Assembly: GCA_964592645.1 (NCBI GenBank) | Contig: CAZQFV010000035.1 | Span: 1 to 30,855 of the forward strand | From: CAZQFV01 sp964592645 | GTDB lineage: Bacteria; Chloroflexota; Chloroflexia; DTKN01 | Reading direction: 5' to 3' | Length of the DNA: 30,855 nucleotides | Shown: one piece after another, positions 8,422-17,912 of the stretch | Position numbering within the stretch: the stretch's first letter is position 1 | Layout of the letters: the number at the start of each line of letters is the position of its first letter | Made by a program: the position numbers and the translations under genes | The notes under the pieces: model-generated | Database searches by the model: none | Told to the model about the DNA's origin: nothing | What the model saw: only the letters and a program-made list of their open reading frames with translations

Positions 8422-9534
8422 CTACTTCCTCAACATGCCGGCCACGATCACCACCACCCCCGTCACCAGCAGGTTGCCCAGCGCCAGGGGCACCAGGCGC
8501 TTCCAGGCAAAGGACATCAACTGGTCGATCCGCAGCCGGGGCCAGGTCCCGCGGATCCAGATCAGCAGGAAGTAGAGGGCGAATGTCTTGAGGAAGAACC
8601 AAAAGATCGAAAAGAGGTAGCCCAGCACCCCGCCGAGCTGCACCCCCGGCCCCTGCCAGCCGCCCAGGAAGATGGTCGTGGCCAGGGCGCAGACCAGGAA
8701 CTGGTTGATGAACTCGCCCATGAAGAAGAGGGCAAACTTCATCCCGCTGTACTCGGTGATGTAGCCGGCAACGATCTCGGAATCGGCCTCCGGCAGGTCG
8801 AAGGGGGTGTGGTTGACCTCGGCCAGGGCGGCGGTGAAATAGATGAGAAAGGCCAGCGTTCCCAAGGGGAAATAGAAGATGTACCAGCGCAGGCCCAGCC
8901 AGGCCCCCTGCCCCTCGACGATGCGGTTCAACGAGAGGGAGCCGGCGAAGAGGATCGGCACCACCAGCGCCAGGACCATCGGCACCTCGTAGTTGATCAT
9001 CTGCGCCGCGGTGCGCATGGCCCCCAGGAGGGAGTACTTGTTGTCGCTGGCAAAGCCGGCCGTGAGCAGGACCACGGTAAAGATGGAGGATACGGCGATG
9101 GCAAACAGGAGCCCCACGTTCAGGTCCACGGCCACGATCTGCTTGCCAAAGGGGATCACCGCGCAGACCAGGAAGGAGGGGACAACGGCCACGATCGGCG
9201 CAATGCGGTGCAGCCACCGGTCGCTGACCGTCGGGGTGATGTCTTCCTTGGTAAACATCTTGACCCCGTCGGCGATGGGCTGGAGCAGCCCCCACAGCGG
9301 AAAGCGCTGCCGCGTCCGCTCCTTGTTGAAAGGGCCGAACCCCACGCGGTTGGGGCCGAGGCGGTCGGCGAAACGGGCGATCACCCGCCGCAGCATCCAG
9401 GTCATGAACATGAAGATGACCGGAGGCACCAGCAGGATGAGGGTGATGACGATCGCCATGCCGATCGCCGTGACCAACCAGCCCGGCAAGGCCTGGCCCA
9501 GCAGTGTGTTGAGGCCCTGGATCAAGAGTTCCAT
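8422..9534 (-). CDS. nuoH: NADH-quinone oxidoreductase subunit H (complex I)
   Basis: Membrane subunit that forms the quinone-chamber floor with NuoB and NuoD, 370 residues with about eight membrane helices. Highly conserved loops are seen: RLGPNRVGFGPF near the N-terminus, LLQPIADGVKMFTKED, and FDLPEADSEIVAGYITEYSG with the acidic E-channel residues. The ATG start has a GAGGG ribosome site upstream. It lies 70 nt after nuoI. The order I-then-H reverses the common H-I order of canonical 14-gene operons. Length is slightly above typical (320-350). Confidence 0.96.
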   Translation of the reverse strand: MELLIQGLNTLLGQALPGWLVTAIGMAIVITLILLVPPVIFMFMTWMLRRVIARFADRLGPNRVGFGPFNKERTRQRFPLWGLLQPIADGVKMFTKEDITPTVSDRWLHRIAPIVAVVPSFLVCAVIPFGKQIVAVDLNVGLLFAIAVSSIFTVVLLTAGFASDNKYSLLGAMRTAAQMINYEVPMVLALVVPILFAGSLSLNRIVEGQGAWLGLRWYIFYFPLGTLAFLIYFTAALAEVNHTPFDLPEADSEIVAGYITEYSGMKFALFFMGEFINQFLVCALATTIFLGGWQGPGVQLGGVLGYLFSIFWFFLKTFALYFLLIWIRGTWPRLRIDQLMSFAWKRLVPLALGNLLVTGVVVIVAGMLRK

Positions 9535-9604
9535 CGCGTACCCTCGCTACGTGCAGAACAGTTCAGGACGATGCGCGCCGATCTGCGCCGGATGCCTCGG
9601 AGCA

Positions 9605-10237
9605 CTAACTCTTCTTGGGCACGATGCCCATCCCCGCAGGCCGGCGCTTGAGGGTGCCGGCCAGACGCTTGGCGGCATCCTCGCGCCTCTCCGCCCACAG
9701 GCTGGGGGCGATCTTCTCATAGTAGGAGGCCGGCCGCAGCAGCCGCTCCTTCGTGACATAGAGCAACTCCTTGCGGTGCCGCGCCGTCTCCAGGTTGTGG
9801 TCCAAGACGATGGCCCCAAAGTTGCAGGCGTCCATGCAAAAGCCACAGTTGATGCACACCCCCCACTCGATGGCGTAGGAGCTGGCATAGGGGACCTTTT
9901 TGCCCTCGGCGTCGGTCCCCTGCTCGATGTGGATGATGCCCACCGGGCAGGCCCGCGCGCAGGCCATGCAGGCCGTACAGAACTCGGCCCGCGTCTCGTC
10001 GTCGTACAGCAGGATCGGCAGGCCCCGGTAGCGGTCGGGCAGGGGCGGGCGCTCCTCGGGGTACTGGTGGGTAAAGATGCCGTAGATGCCGCCGGGAAAA
10101 GGCTCCTGGCCCGGGACGCGCCAGTTGCGCAGGGCGCGGTACGATTTGAAAAAGTGCGTGATCGTCACCGCCATTCCCTTGAGCAGCCCCAGGCCGGGGA
10201 ACTGGAACTCGTCGTGGCGCGGAACCTTGATCGTCAT
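9605..10237 (-). CDS. nuoI: NADH-quinone oxidoreductase subunit I (complex I, 2x[4Fe-4S])
   Basis: Peripheral-arm ferredoxin-like subunit that passes electrons towards NuoB, 210 residues. Two complete tetranuclear cluster motifs are visible: Cys87-x2-Cys90-x2-Cys93-x3-Cys97-Pro, and Cys128-x2-Cys131-x2-Cys134-x3-Cys138, equal to clusters N6a and N6b. The N-terminal amphipathic part (about 13-45) and the segment RGLPILLYD before the first cluster are typical. The ATG at 10235-10237 has GGAGGT upstream and overlaps the nuoD stop codon by 4 nt (ATGA), indicating translational coupling. The C-terminal ~45 residues are basic and poorly conserved. Confidence 0.96.
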   Translation of the reverse strand: MTIKVPRHDEFQFPGLGLLKGMAVTITHFFKSYRALRNWRVPGQEPFPGGIYGIFTHQYPEERPPLPDRYRGLPILLYDDETRAEFCTACMACARACPVGIIHIEQGTDAEGKKVPYASSYAIEWGVCINCGFCMDACNFGAIVLDHNLETARHRKELLYVTKERLLRPASYYEKIAPSLWAERREDAAKRLAGTLKRRPAGMGIVPKKS

Positions 10238-11403
10238 CGGTCCACCTCCGCCATCGTCAGGTCGATGCTGCCCAGGATGATGATTACGTCGGCCACCTTG
10301 TGGCCGCGGCAGATCTCTGCCAGGGGGGTGATGTTGACAAAGGAGGGGGCCCGACAACGCCAGCGGTAGGGCTTGTCACTGCCGTCGCTGATCAGGTAAA
10401 AGCCCAGCTCGCCCTTGGGGGATTCGATCCGGGCATAGGCCTCGCCGGCCGGCGGCTTGAGCGTCTTGGGCGCCGGACCCATGATCTCGCCGGGCGGCGT
10501 CTCCTGGAGCATCGGGATCACCTGCCCCAGGATGCGCAGGCTCTGGCGGGCCTCGTAGATGCGCTGCAGGTAGCGGTCGTACACGTCGCCCACCAACCCC
10601 ACCGGCACATCAAAGTCCAGCTCGCCGTAGAGAGAGTAGCGGTCCACCTTGCGGATGTCATAGGCCACGCCGCTGGCCCGCAGCACCGGCCCGGTGGCCC
10701 CGTAGGCGATGGCCCGGTCGGGCGGCAGGATGCCCACGTACTTGCAGCGCGTCATCAGGATCTCGTTCGTCGTCAGCAGCCGCTCGTACTCGTCCAGAAA
10801 GGCCGGGTAATCGGCCACCACCTTTTTCAGCAGCGGCAGGAACTCTTCCGGCAGGTCGTGGGCCACGCCGCCGAAGCGCATATAGTTGCACATCATGCGC
10901 GAGCCGGAGGCCATCTCGAAGAGGTCGAGGATCTTTTCGCGCTCCCGCAGGGCGTACTGCACCGGCGTGAGCCAGGCCCCCAGGTCGTTCAGCAGAAAGC
11001 CGGCCAGGAGGGTGTGGTTCATCACCCGCGTCAGCTCGTCCATGATCACCCGGATGCACTCCGCCCGGCGGGGGACGCTGATCCCGGCCAGCTTCTCCAC
11101 CGCCAGGACGTAGGCATGGTTGTTGGTCATCGAGCAGACATAGTCCAGGCGATCGGTGTAGGGGATCGACTGCAGGTAGGTGTGCCCCTCGGCCAGCTTC
11201 TCCTGGCAGCGGTGCAGGTAGCCCAGGATCGGATCCAGGTCGACAATCGTCTCCCCCTGGAGCTTCACCAGCATACGGAAGACGCCGTGCGTGCTGGGAT
11301 GCTGCGGACCGATGTTCAGGCGGATATCCTCGGTCTGCAGCGATTCGACCTCCATAGGGACCATCTCGGTCGGGACCGGCAGTGGATCAGCTTTCTGCGT
11401 CAC
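10234..11403 (-). CDS. nuoD: NADH-quinone oxidoreductase subunit D (complex I)
   Basis: 49-kDa-type subunit forming the quinone pocket, 389 residues, related to the large subunit of [NiFe] hydrogenases but without the Ni cysteines. Diagnostic segments are NIGPQHPSTHGVFR near the N-terminus, LGYLHRCQEKLAEG, YTDRLDYVCSMTNNHAY, and ARIESPKGELGFYLISDGS in the C-terminal third. The start is GTG at 11401-11403, chosen because GGAGGAGG lies 6 nt upstream; this makes it overlap the end of nuoC by 17 nt. It ends in a 4-nt overlap with nuoI. NuoC and NuoD are separate here, not fused as in some bacteria. Confidence 0.96.
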   Translation of the reverse strand: MTQKADPLPVPTEMVPMEVESLQTEDIRLNIGPQHPSTHGVFRMLVKLQGETIVDLDPILGYLHRCQEKLAEGHTYLQSIPYTDRLDYVCSMTNNHAYVLAVEKLAGISVPRRAECIRVIMDELTRVMNHTLLAGFLLNDLGAWLTPVQYALREREKILDLFEMASGSRMMCNYMRFGGVAHDLPEEFLPLLKKVVADYPAFLDEYERLLTTNEILMTRCKYVGILPPDRAIAYGATGPVLRASGVAYDIRKVDRYSLYGELDFDVPVGLVGDVYDRYLQRIYEARQSLRILGQVIPMLQETPPGEIMGPAPKTLKPPAGEAYARIESPKGELGFYLISDGSDKPYRWRCRAPSFVNITPLAEICRGHKVADVIIILGSIDLTMAEVDR

Positions 11404-11896
11404 GCTGGGCCTCCTCCGGGACGTAATCCTTGCGCAGCGGATGGTCGGTGAACTCGTCCCACAGGTAGATGCGCCTCAGGTCGGGATGGCCGGAGAAGCG
11501 CACGCCGAACATATCATAGATCTCGCGCTCCTGAAAGAGCGCGCTGGGCCAGAGCGCAGACACCGAGGGGACGACGGGGTCGGCGCGGGGGGTGCGCACC
11601 TTCAGGACCACCGGGCCCAGCGGGCCGTCGGCGGCGCCGGTGTGCAGCAGGCGCTCGCCCCGGCGCATGGCGTAGAGGTGATAGACGACCTCGAACTCGC
11701 CCCGCCCTATCCAGTCCACGCCGCTGACGTTGGAGAGGTAATCGAACCCCGCATCGTCGCGCAGGAAACGGCCGGCCTCCAGGAGCGCCTCCGGGCGCAG
11801 GACGAGCGCGCCGTCCCCCTGGACCTCTAGGATGGCTCCTTCGGGGAGCACCGCCTCGAGTTGGGCGCGCAGAGCCTGGGTCTCTTGGACAGTCAT
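11387..11896 (-). CDS. nuoC: NADH-quinone oxidoreductase subunit C (complex I)
   Basis: 30-kDa-type peripheral subunit, 169 residues. The family signature in the C-terminal half is clear: FQEREIYDMFGVRFSGHPDL followed by a WDEFTDHPLRKDY-type end. The N-terminal half is the usual divergent alpha/beta domain. The ATG has AGGAGG 9 nt upstream. It begins 12 nt after nuoB, and its last 17 nt overlap the nuoD start. Confidence 0.95.
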   Translation of the reverse strand: MTVQETQALRAQLEAVLPEGAILEVQGDGALVLRPEALLEAGRFLRDDAGFDYLSNVSGVDWIGRGEFEVVYHLYAMRRGERLLHTGAADGPLGPVVLKVRTPRADPVVPSVSALWPSALFQEREIYDMFGVRFSGHPDLRRIYLWDEFTDHPLRKDYVPEEAQRDAES

Positions 11897-11908
11897 CGCC
11901 AGGGCCTC

Positions 11909-12523
<615 letters not shown>

Positions 12524-12619
12524 GTTGACCTCGCAAGATTCGGTAGCAGGTGTCAAGCCGCCAGCATCAGTAGCAAGTGCCCCTGTCCGCAATCCGTTTA
12601 TCCGTGGCCGGAATTCGTA

Positions 12620-12976
12620 TCAGACCCAGTCCAGCGCGCCCGTCTTCCAGGCATAGACCAGGCCGGCAACCAGGATCAGGATAAAGATGGCCATCTCCAC
12701 CAGGGCAAAGGTCGACAGCGCCCCCAGGGCCACCGCCCAGGGGTAGAGAAAGACCGTCTCGATGTCAAAGATGACAAAGACCAGGGCGTACAGGTAGAAC
12801 TGGATGCGGAAGCGCACCCAGGTTGGGCCGATTGTTTCGAGGCCGCACTCGTAGGTGGAACTCTTCACGGGGTAAGGACGCTTGGGGCGGAGCAGAGCGG
12901 CAAAGCCGATGATGAGGGCACCGAACACAATCGCGGAGACCAGCAGGATGCCGATGAAGAGGTAATCTCTCAACAT
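12620..12976 (-). CDS. nuoA: NADH-quinone oxidoreductase subunit A (complex I)
   Basis: Small membrane subunit, 118 residues with three membrane helices, the usual first gene of complex I operons. The conserved loop SSTYECGLE carries the cysteine of the quinone-site loop, and FVIFDIETVFLYPWAV is the diagnostic second helix. The ATG follows GGAGG closely (4-5 nt). The predicted transcription start lies about 70 nt upstream (promoter 13055-13083), so this is the head of the operon. Confidence 0.96.
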   Translation of the reverse strand: MLRDYLFIGILLVSAIVFGALIIGFAALLRPKRPYPVKSSTYECGLETIGPTWVRFRIQFYLYALVFVIFDIETVFLYPWAVALGALSTFALVEMAIFILILVAGLVYAWKTGALDWV

Positions 12977-13054
12977 GCCTCCTCCTTATCCAAGGACCGT
13001 CGACCGCCACGACACCAGAACGGATACCTCCGGGAGGTTTGTGCACGAAGGCGA

Positions 13055-13083
13055 AGTATACTACAAGTGGACCAAGTATGCAA
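13055..13083 (-). promoter_or_regulatory. Promoter of the nuo operon
   Basis: Minus-strand -35 TTGCAT (13078-13083) and -10 TATACT (13055-13060) with a 17-nt spacer, a near-consensus sigma-70-type promoter. The predicted start is near 13048, about 70 nt before nuoA. A small hairpin (ACCTC/GAGGT arms at 13026-13038) lies in the leader. Confidence 0.75.
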
Positions 13084-13100
13084 ATCGGGGGTTTCGCCTG

Positions 13101-13128
13101 TTGACCGTCTGTCGGAGTATGGTACAAT
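13101..13128 (+). promoter_or_regulatory. Promoter of the HerA-like ATPase gene
   Basis: TTGACC (13101-13106), 16-nt spacer, TACAAT (13123-13128). The predicted start at about 13135 is immediately before the AGGAGG ribosome site, giving a very short leader. Its -35 box is only 17 nt from the -35 box of the divergent nuo promoter. Confidence 0.75.
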
Positions 13129-13147
13129 ACAACCCAGGAGGTGCCCT

Positions 13148-14809
13148 ATGGAAACTCGCCAACGCCTGGGAATGGTTACCGCCGGCTCCCTCACCGAGGG
13201 CCTCACCGTCCGGCTGGACGGCCCGGTCTCGGTGGAGGATATCGCCGTGGGGCGCTACGTGGTCATCGAGGGCGAGCGCCTGCGCTTCTTTGGCATGATC
13301 ACCGACGTGCGCCTGGGCGTGCTCAACGAGCAGTTCCGCCAGGTGCCCCCGCCGGTGGGCGATCCGCTCATCGCCCAGGTCGTCCGCGGCACGGGCACCT
13401 TCGGGCTGGTGGAGGTCGCCCCCATGCTCACCCTGCCGCTGGGCGCCGAGGCCGCCCTGGCGGGGCCGCAGCCGGTCAAAACGGTCCCGGCCCACTTTGC
13501 CCCGGTGCACCCGGCCCAGCCCGGCGATGTCGCCGCCGTCTTCGGCCGGGAGGACCAGGATCACTTCCGCGTCGGCTCGCCGGTGGACATGGCCGACGTG
13601 CCCATCTGCCTGGACCTGCCCCGCCTGGTGGAGCGCAGCAGCGGCATCTTTGGCAAATCCGGCACCGGCAAGACCTTTCTCACCCGCCTGCTCCTGGTGG
13701 GCATCGCCCAGCGCGACGCCGCCGTGAGCCTGGTCTTTGACATGCACAACGAGTACGGCTGGGAGGGCTCCTTCGAGGACCCGCGCTACGGCAAGGTCCG
13801 CGGGCTCAAGCGCCTCTTTCCGGAGAAGGTGGCCATCTTTACCCTGGACAAGTCCTCCTCGCTGCGCCGCAAGGTGCCCTACGACTTTGAGGTGCAGATT
13901 CCCTACACGCAGGTCACGCCGCAGGACGTGGAGATGCTGCGCGACACGCTGGACCTCTCCCAGCCCATGGTCGACAGCGTCCACCAGCTTTGGAAACGGT
14001 TCGGCACCCGCTGGCTGGAAACGTTCCTGGAGGCCGAGGACGCCGCCGCGATGGAGGAGATGGCTGCCGCCCAAGGGCTGCACAGCGGCTCGCTGCAGGC
14101 CCTGCACCGCAAGCTGAGCAACCTGACCCGGCTCGAGTTCCTCAAGCCCGAGGTCAGCGAGGACTCGGTCGTGCAGATGCTGGCCTGCCTGAACCGCGGC
14201 ATCCATGTCGTCCTGGAGTTCGGCCGCTACTCGGACCTGACGGCCTATGTCCTCGTGGCCAACCTGCTCACGCGCCGCATCCACGAGCAGTATGTCCAGG
14301 CCATGGAGAAGCACCTCGGCGAGGAAGCATCCGAGCCGCACCCATTGGTCATCACCATCGAGGAGGCGCACAAGTTCCTCAGCCCGGGGGTGGCCGAGCA
14401 GACGGCCTTTGGCCGCATCGCCCGCGAGATGCGCAAGTACAACGTCACCCTGCTGGTGGTGGACCAGCGCCCCTCCAGCCTCTCCGACGAGGTGATGAGC
14501 CAGATCGGGACGCGCATCACCTACCTGCTGGACGAGGAGAAGGACATCGCCGCCATCCTCTCCGGGGTATCGGGCGCGCAGCGGCTGCGCTCGGTGCTGG
14601 CCCGGCTGGACTCGCGCAAGCAGGCCATCATCCTGGGCCATGCCGTGCCCATGCCGGTAGTCATCCAGACCCGCGAGTACGGCACGCCGGAGTCGTACCG
14701 GGAACTGGGGGCATTTCTGGAAGGAGCCGAGATCGCCCGCCAGGCGGCGCAGGGGGTGGAGCCGCCTCTGCCGCTGCGCAGCAAGAGCGAGGACGAGGAC
14801 TGGCTGTAA
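13148..14809 (+). CDS. HerA-like ATPase (DUF87 / FtsK-HerA superfamily)
   Basis: Hexameric ring ATPase of the HerA type, 553 residues; family members translocate DNA, often with the nuclease NurA in end resection. Order seen: an N-terminal beta-barrel-like domain (about 1-140), Walker A GKSGTGKT at 169-176, a helical insertion (about 250-340), Walker B ITIEEAHKF with Glu405-Glu406, then VVDQRPSSLSDEV and the sensor-like LGTRITYL-type region (here IGTRITYLLD). The ATG at 13148 has AGGAGG 5-6 nt upstream; the frame stays open far upstream but only as antisense to nuoA/B. No nurA gene is in the window. priA follows 147 nt later on the same strand and may share the transcript. The superfamily is certain; the biochemical role is inferred. 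Confidence 0.88.
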   Translation: METRQRLGMVTAGSLTEGLTVRLDGPVSVEDIAVGRYVVIEGERLRFFGMITDVRLGVLNEQFRQVPPPVGDPLIAQVVRGTGTFGLVEVAPMLTLPLGAEAALAGPQPVKTVPAHFAPVHPAQPGDVAAVFGREDQDHFRVGSPVDMADVPICLDLPRLVERSSGIFGKSGTGKTFLTRLLLVGIAQRDAAVSLVFDMHNEYGWEGSFEDPRYGKVRGLKRLFPEKVAIFTLDKSSSLRRKVPYDFEVQIPYTQVTPQDVEMLRDTLDLSQPMVDSVHQLWKRFGTRWLETFLEAEDAAAMEEMAAAQGLHSGSLQALHRKLSNLTRLEFLKPEVSEDSVVQMLACLNRGIHVVLEFGRYSDLTAYVLVANLLTRRIHEQYVQAMEKHLGEEASEPHPLVITIEEAHKFLSPGVAEQTAFGRIAREMRKYNVTLLVVDQRPSSLSDEVMSQIGTRITYLLDEEKDIAAILSGVSGAQRLRSVLARLDSRKQAIILGHAVPMPVVIQTREYGTPESYRELGAFLEGAEIARQAAQGVEPPLPLRSKSEDEDWL

Positions 14810-14913
14810 CCTGCGGGGTAGAGAGCCCCCTCGCCAGGTCATCGCATGTCCGCGGCAGCTCGTTCCTCCTGGCCCTCCTCGTGCGCCGGGCTCTCCTCAA
14901 TCGTTCCGGGACC

Positions 14914-14948
14914 GGAAACTGGTCGCCGACAACTGATCACTGGCAACT
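14914..14948. repeat. Heptamer-phased repeat upstream of priA
   Basis: Five consecutive 7-nt units, four of which end in ACT: GGAAACT at 14914, GACAACT at 14928, GATCACT at 14935, GGCAACT at 14942. It ends 8 nt before the priA ATG and takes the place of a recognisable ribosome site. Confidence 0.7.
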
Positions 14949-14956
14949 GCTGCCCT

Positions 14957-17911
14957 ATGGACGACACCCTGGACCTCTTCAGCGAACATGGCCCCCGACC
15001 GGGCGCCCCCGCCCCCGGCCTCTACGCCGAGGTCATCGTGCGGGCGCGCACACGGGCGGTGGGGACCTTTTCCTACGCCGTCCCCCCCGCCCTGCGCGGG
15101 CAGATCGCCCCGGGCCAGCTCGTGCGCGTGCCCTTTCGCATCGGCCAGTTCCCGGGCATCGTCATCGCGCTAACGGAGAAAGCCCCCTCCTTTGCGGTGA
15201 AGGAGATTGCCGAAATTGTCGACCCCCGGCCCGTGGTCACCGCCGCGCAGATCGCCCTGGGACACTGGATGGCCAAGACCTACCTCTGCTCCCCGGCCGA
15301 GGCCCTCTTTGCCATGCTGCCCCCCGGCCTGCTGGGGCGGACACAGACGCTCGTCGCGCTCACGCCGGCCGGCCGCACCCGTCCGCTGGAGGGGCTCTCG
15401 GCCCTCTCCCGCCGCGTCGTCGAGGCCCTGCGCACCGCCGAGGAGCCGGTCAACATCCCCGCCCTCTACCGCCTGCTGGAGCGCAACGTGAGCGAAACGC
15501 TGGCCCGCCTGGCCCGCAAAGGCTGGGTGGTCCTCTCCAACCGGGTGGAGGAGCCGGCCGCCCGTCCGCACCGCGAGCCCTTCCTGGTGCTTGCCGGGAC
15601 GCCGGGGGAGGTCGCTGCCCTGCGCGCCGAGCTGCGCGCCGGCCGCCGCAACTCGGCCGCGGCGCGGGTGCTGGAGGCGCTGGCGCGCGCGCCGGCCGGC
15701 GTGCGCGATCGGCTCTCCCTGGCCCGCGAGGTCAAGGCCCGCCCGGATGTCTTTGCCGCGCTACAGGAGGAGGGGCTGCTGCGCATCGCCCCCGCCCAGC
15801 ACCTTTTGCGCCTGGCCGGCAGCGAGGATGAAATCGCCGCCTTCCTCGCCCGGCGCGCCCGCCGCGCCCCGCAGCAGGCCGCCCTGGTGGAGCAACTGCG
15901 CGACGCCGGGGGCGCTCTCCCCGCCGCGCAGGTGCAAGCCCCGCCCGAGGTCCTGAAAGCCGTGCTCAAGGCCGGCGTCGTCCAGGAGGAACGCCGGCCG
16001 GCGCGCGCGCACCTGGCGGTCCTCCCCGAGATCGCCCTGGAGCGCGCCGCCGCCCTGCGGCGCACCGGGCGCGACGTGCGCCAGGCGGCCATCCTGCGGC
16101 TCCTGGTCGAATCGGAAAACGCCGCCCTGCCCCTCTCCCGGCTCTACCGCGAGGTCCCCGGCGCCGGCCGGGAGGATGTCCAGGCGCTGCTGGCCTCCGG
16201 CATCTGCCGCGAGGAGGAACGCGAGCTGGCGCGCGACCCCCTGGCCGGGCAGGACGTGCCGCCGGAGGTGCCGCCGCCCCTTACCGAGGGCCAGGGCCGG
16301 GTCTGGCGCGAGATCTATGAGGCGTTCGGCAAAAGCGGGCCGCAGGCCTTTATGCTGCACGGCGTCACCGGCAGCGGCAAGACGGAGATCTACCTGCGGG
16401 CGCTGGGAAGGTGCCTGCGCGCCGGCCGGCAGGCCCTGGTGCTGGTCCCCGAGATCTCCCTGACCCCGCAGACGGTGCGCCGCTTCGCCGCCCGCTTCCC
16501 CGGCCGCGTCACCGTGCTGCACAGCGGGCTGTCCATCGGCGAGCGCTACGACCAGTGGCGGCGGGTGCGGGCCGGCGAGGTCGACGTGGTCATCGGCCCG
16601 CGTTCGGCCCTGCTGGCGCCGCTGCCGCGCCTGGGGCTGATCGTCGTCGACGAGGAGCACGATCCCTCCTACAAGCAGGACGACCTGGCGCCACGCTACC
16701 ACGCTCGGGAGACGGCCCTGGCCCTGGCGAAAATCACGGCCAGCGTGGTTATCCTGGGCAGCGCCACGCCGGCGGTAGAGACGTACGCCCGGGCCCAGCG
16801 CGGCACCTACCGGCTGCTGGAGCTGCCGGAACGCATCCGGGTGCGCGAGGACGGGGCCGACCGGCAGGCCCTGATCGACACCTCCCTGCCGGCCGTGCAG
16901 CTCGTGGACATGCGCGAGGAGCTGCGGGCCGGCAACACCGGCCTCTTCAGCCGGGCGCTACAGCGCGCCCTGCGGCAGGTCCTGGACGCCGGGGAGCAGG
17001 CCCTGCTCTTTCTGAACCGCCGCGGCGCGGCGACCTTTGTGCTCTGCCGCGCTTGCGGCTACGTGGCCCGCTGCCCGCGCTGCGAAGTCTCTTATGTCTA
17101 CCACAGCGAGGGAGAGCATCTGCTCTGCCACCGCTGCGGGCGCCGCGCGCCCCTGCCCACCGTCTGCCCCGAGTGCGGCAGCCGCCAGATCCGCCACTTG
17201 GGCGCGGGGACGGAGCGGGTCGTGCTCGAGGTGGAGCAGCTCTTCCCCCGGGCCCGCGTGCTGCGCTGGGACAGCGACGCCACCCACGAGCGCCGCGCCC
17301 ACGAGTCCCTGCTCGAGGCCTTCACCGGGCACCAGGCCGACATCCTGGTGGGCACGCAGATGGTGGCCAAGGGGTTGGACCTGCCACTGGTGACGCTGGT
17401 GGGCGTCGTCTGCGCCGACACGGCGCTGCACCTGCCGGACCTGCGGGCCGGGGAGCGCACCTTTCAGCTCCTGACCCAGGTGGTGGGGCGGGCCGGCCGC
17501 CGGGCAGAGCGCGGGCGGGCCATCGTCCAGACCTACCATCCCGAACACTATGCCATCCAGGCCGCCGTGCGCCAGGACTATGCCACCTTCTTCCGGCAGG
17601 AGCTCGAGTTCCGCCGGCGCTACGGCTACCCGCCCTACCGGCGGATGGTCCGCTTGGTCTACAGCCACCACGACGAGGGCCGCTGCCGGCAGGCTGCCCA
17701 GGACCTGGCCCGGCTGCTGCAGGAGCGCGCGTCCGCCGCCCAGGCGGGCGCCCGGCTGATCGGGCCGGCGCCGGCCTTTATCGCCCGGCGGCGCGGGCAA
17801 TATCGCTGGCAGCTCCTCCTGCTGGCGCGCGACGTGCATGCCATCCTGGAGGGGTTGGAGCTGCCGCCGGGTTGGGCGGTGGACGTGGATCCCGTTAGCC
17901 TGCTGACGTAG
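14957..17911 (+). CDS. priA: Primosomal protein N' (replication restart helicase PriA)
   Basis: 3'-to-5' superfamily 2 helicase that reloads the replisome at stalled forks, 984 residues against about 730-830 usually. Seen in order: N-terminal DNA 3'-end binding domain (about 20-110, FSYAVPPAL and RVPFRIG), a long region with several winged-helix-like units (about 144-430), Walker A GVTGSGKTEIYL at 469, DEEHDPSYKQDD, LGSATPAVET, and a zinc-binding block with four CxxC pairs (CRACG, CPRCE, CHRCG, CPECG). The core ends with GTQMVAKGLDLPLVTLVGV and LLTQVVGRAGR. All helicase motifs are intact. The ATG at 14957 fits the family N-terminus but has no clear ribosome site. The stop is 1 nt from the stop of the convergent MATE gene. 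Confidence 0.95.
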   Translation: MDDTLDLFSEHGPRPGAPAPGLYAEVIVRARTRAVGTFSYAVPPALRGQIAPGQLVRVPFRIGQFPGIVIALTEKAPSFAVKEIAEIVDPRPVVTAAQIALGHWMAKTYLCSPAEALFAMLPPGLLGRTQTLVALTPAGRTRPLEGLSALSRRVVEALRTAEEPVNIPALYRLLERNVSETLARLARKGWVVLSNRVEEPAARPHREPFLVLAGTPGEVAALRAELRAGRRNSAAARVLEALARAPAGVRDRLSLAREVKARPDVFAALQEEGLLRIAPAQHLLRLAGSEDEIAAFLARRARRAPQQAALVEQLRDAGGALPAAQVQAPPEVLKAVLKAGVVQEERRPARAHLAVLPEIALERAAALRRTGRDVRQAAILRLLVESENAALPLSRLYREVPGAGREDVQALLASGICREEERELARDPLAGQDVPPEVPPPLTEGQGRVWREIYEAFGKSGPQAFMLHGVTGSGKTEIYLRALGRCLRAGRQALVLVPEISLTPQTVRRFAARFPGRVTVLHSGLSIGERYDQWRRVRAGEVDVVIGPRSALLAPLPRLGLIVVDEEHDPSYKQDDLAPRYHARETALALAKITASVVILGSATPAVETYARAQRGTYRLLELPERIRVREDGADRQALIDTSLPAVQLVDMREELRAGNTGLFSRALQRALRQVLDAGEQALLFLNRRGAATFVLCRACGYVARCPRCEVSYVYHSEGEHLLCHRCGRRAPLPTVCPECGSRQIRHLGAGTERVVLEVEQLFPRARVLRWDSDATHERRAHESLLEAFTGHQADILVGTQMVAKGLDLPLVTLVGVVCADTALHLPDLRAGERTFQLLTQVVGRAGRRAERGRAIVQTYHPEHYAIQAAVRQDYATFFRQELEFRRRYGYPPYRRMVRLVYSHHDEGRCRQAAQDLARLLQERASAAQAGARLIGPAPAFIARRRGQYRWQLLLLARDVHAILEGLELPPGWAVDVDPVSLLT

Positions 17912-17912
17912 G

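Noticed and set aside
13061..14842. Long minus-strand frame opposite the HerA-like gene
   Set aside because: Shadow of the plus-strand gene; composition is His/Gln/Asp/Gly-rich without motifs.
14914..14948. CRISPR-like array
   Set aside because: Units are 7 nt with no spacers; they are simple phased repeats. The 22-nt repeats at the window end also lack spacers, and no cas gene is present.
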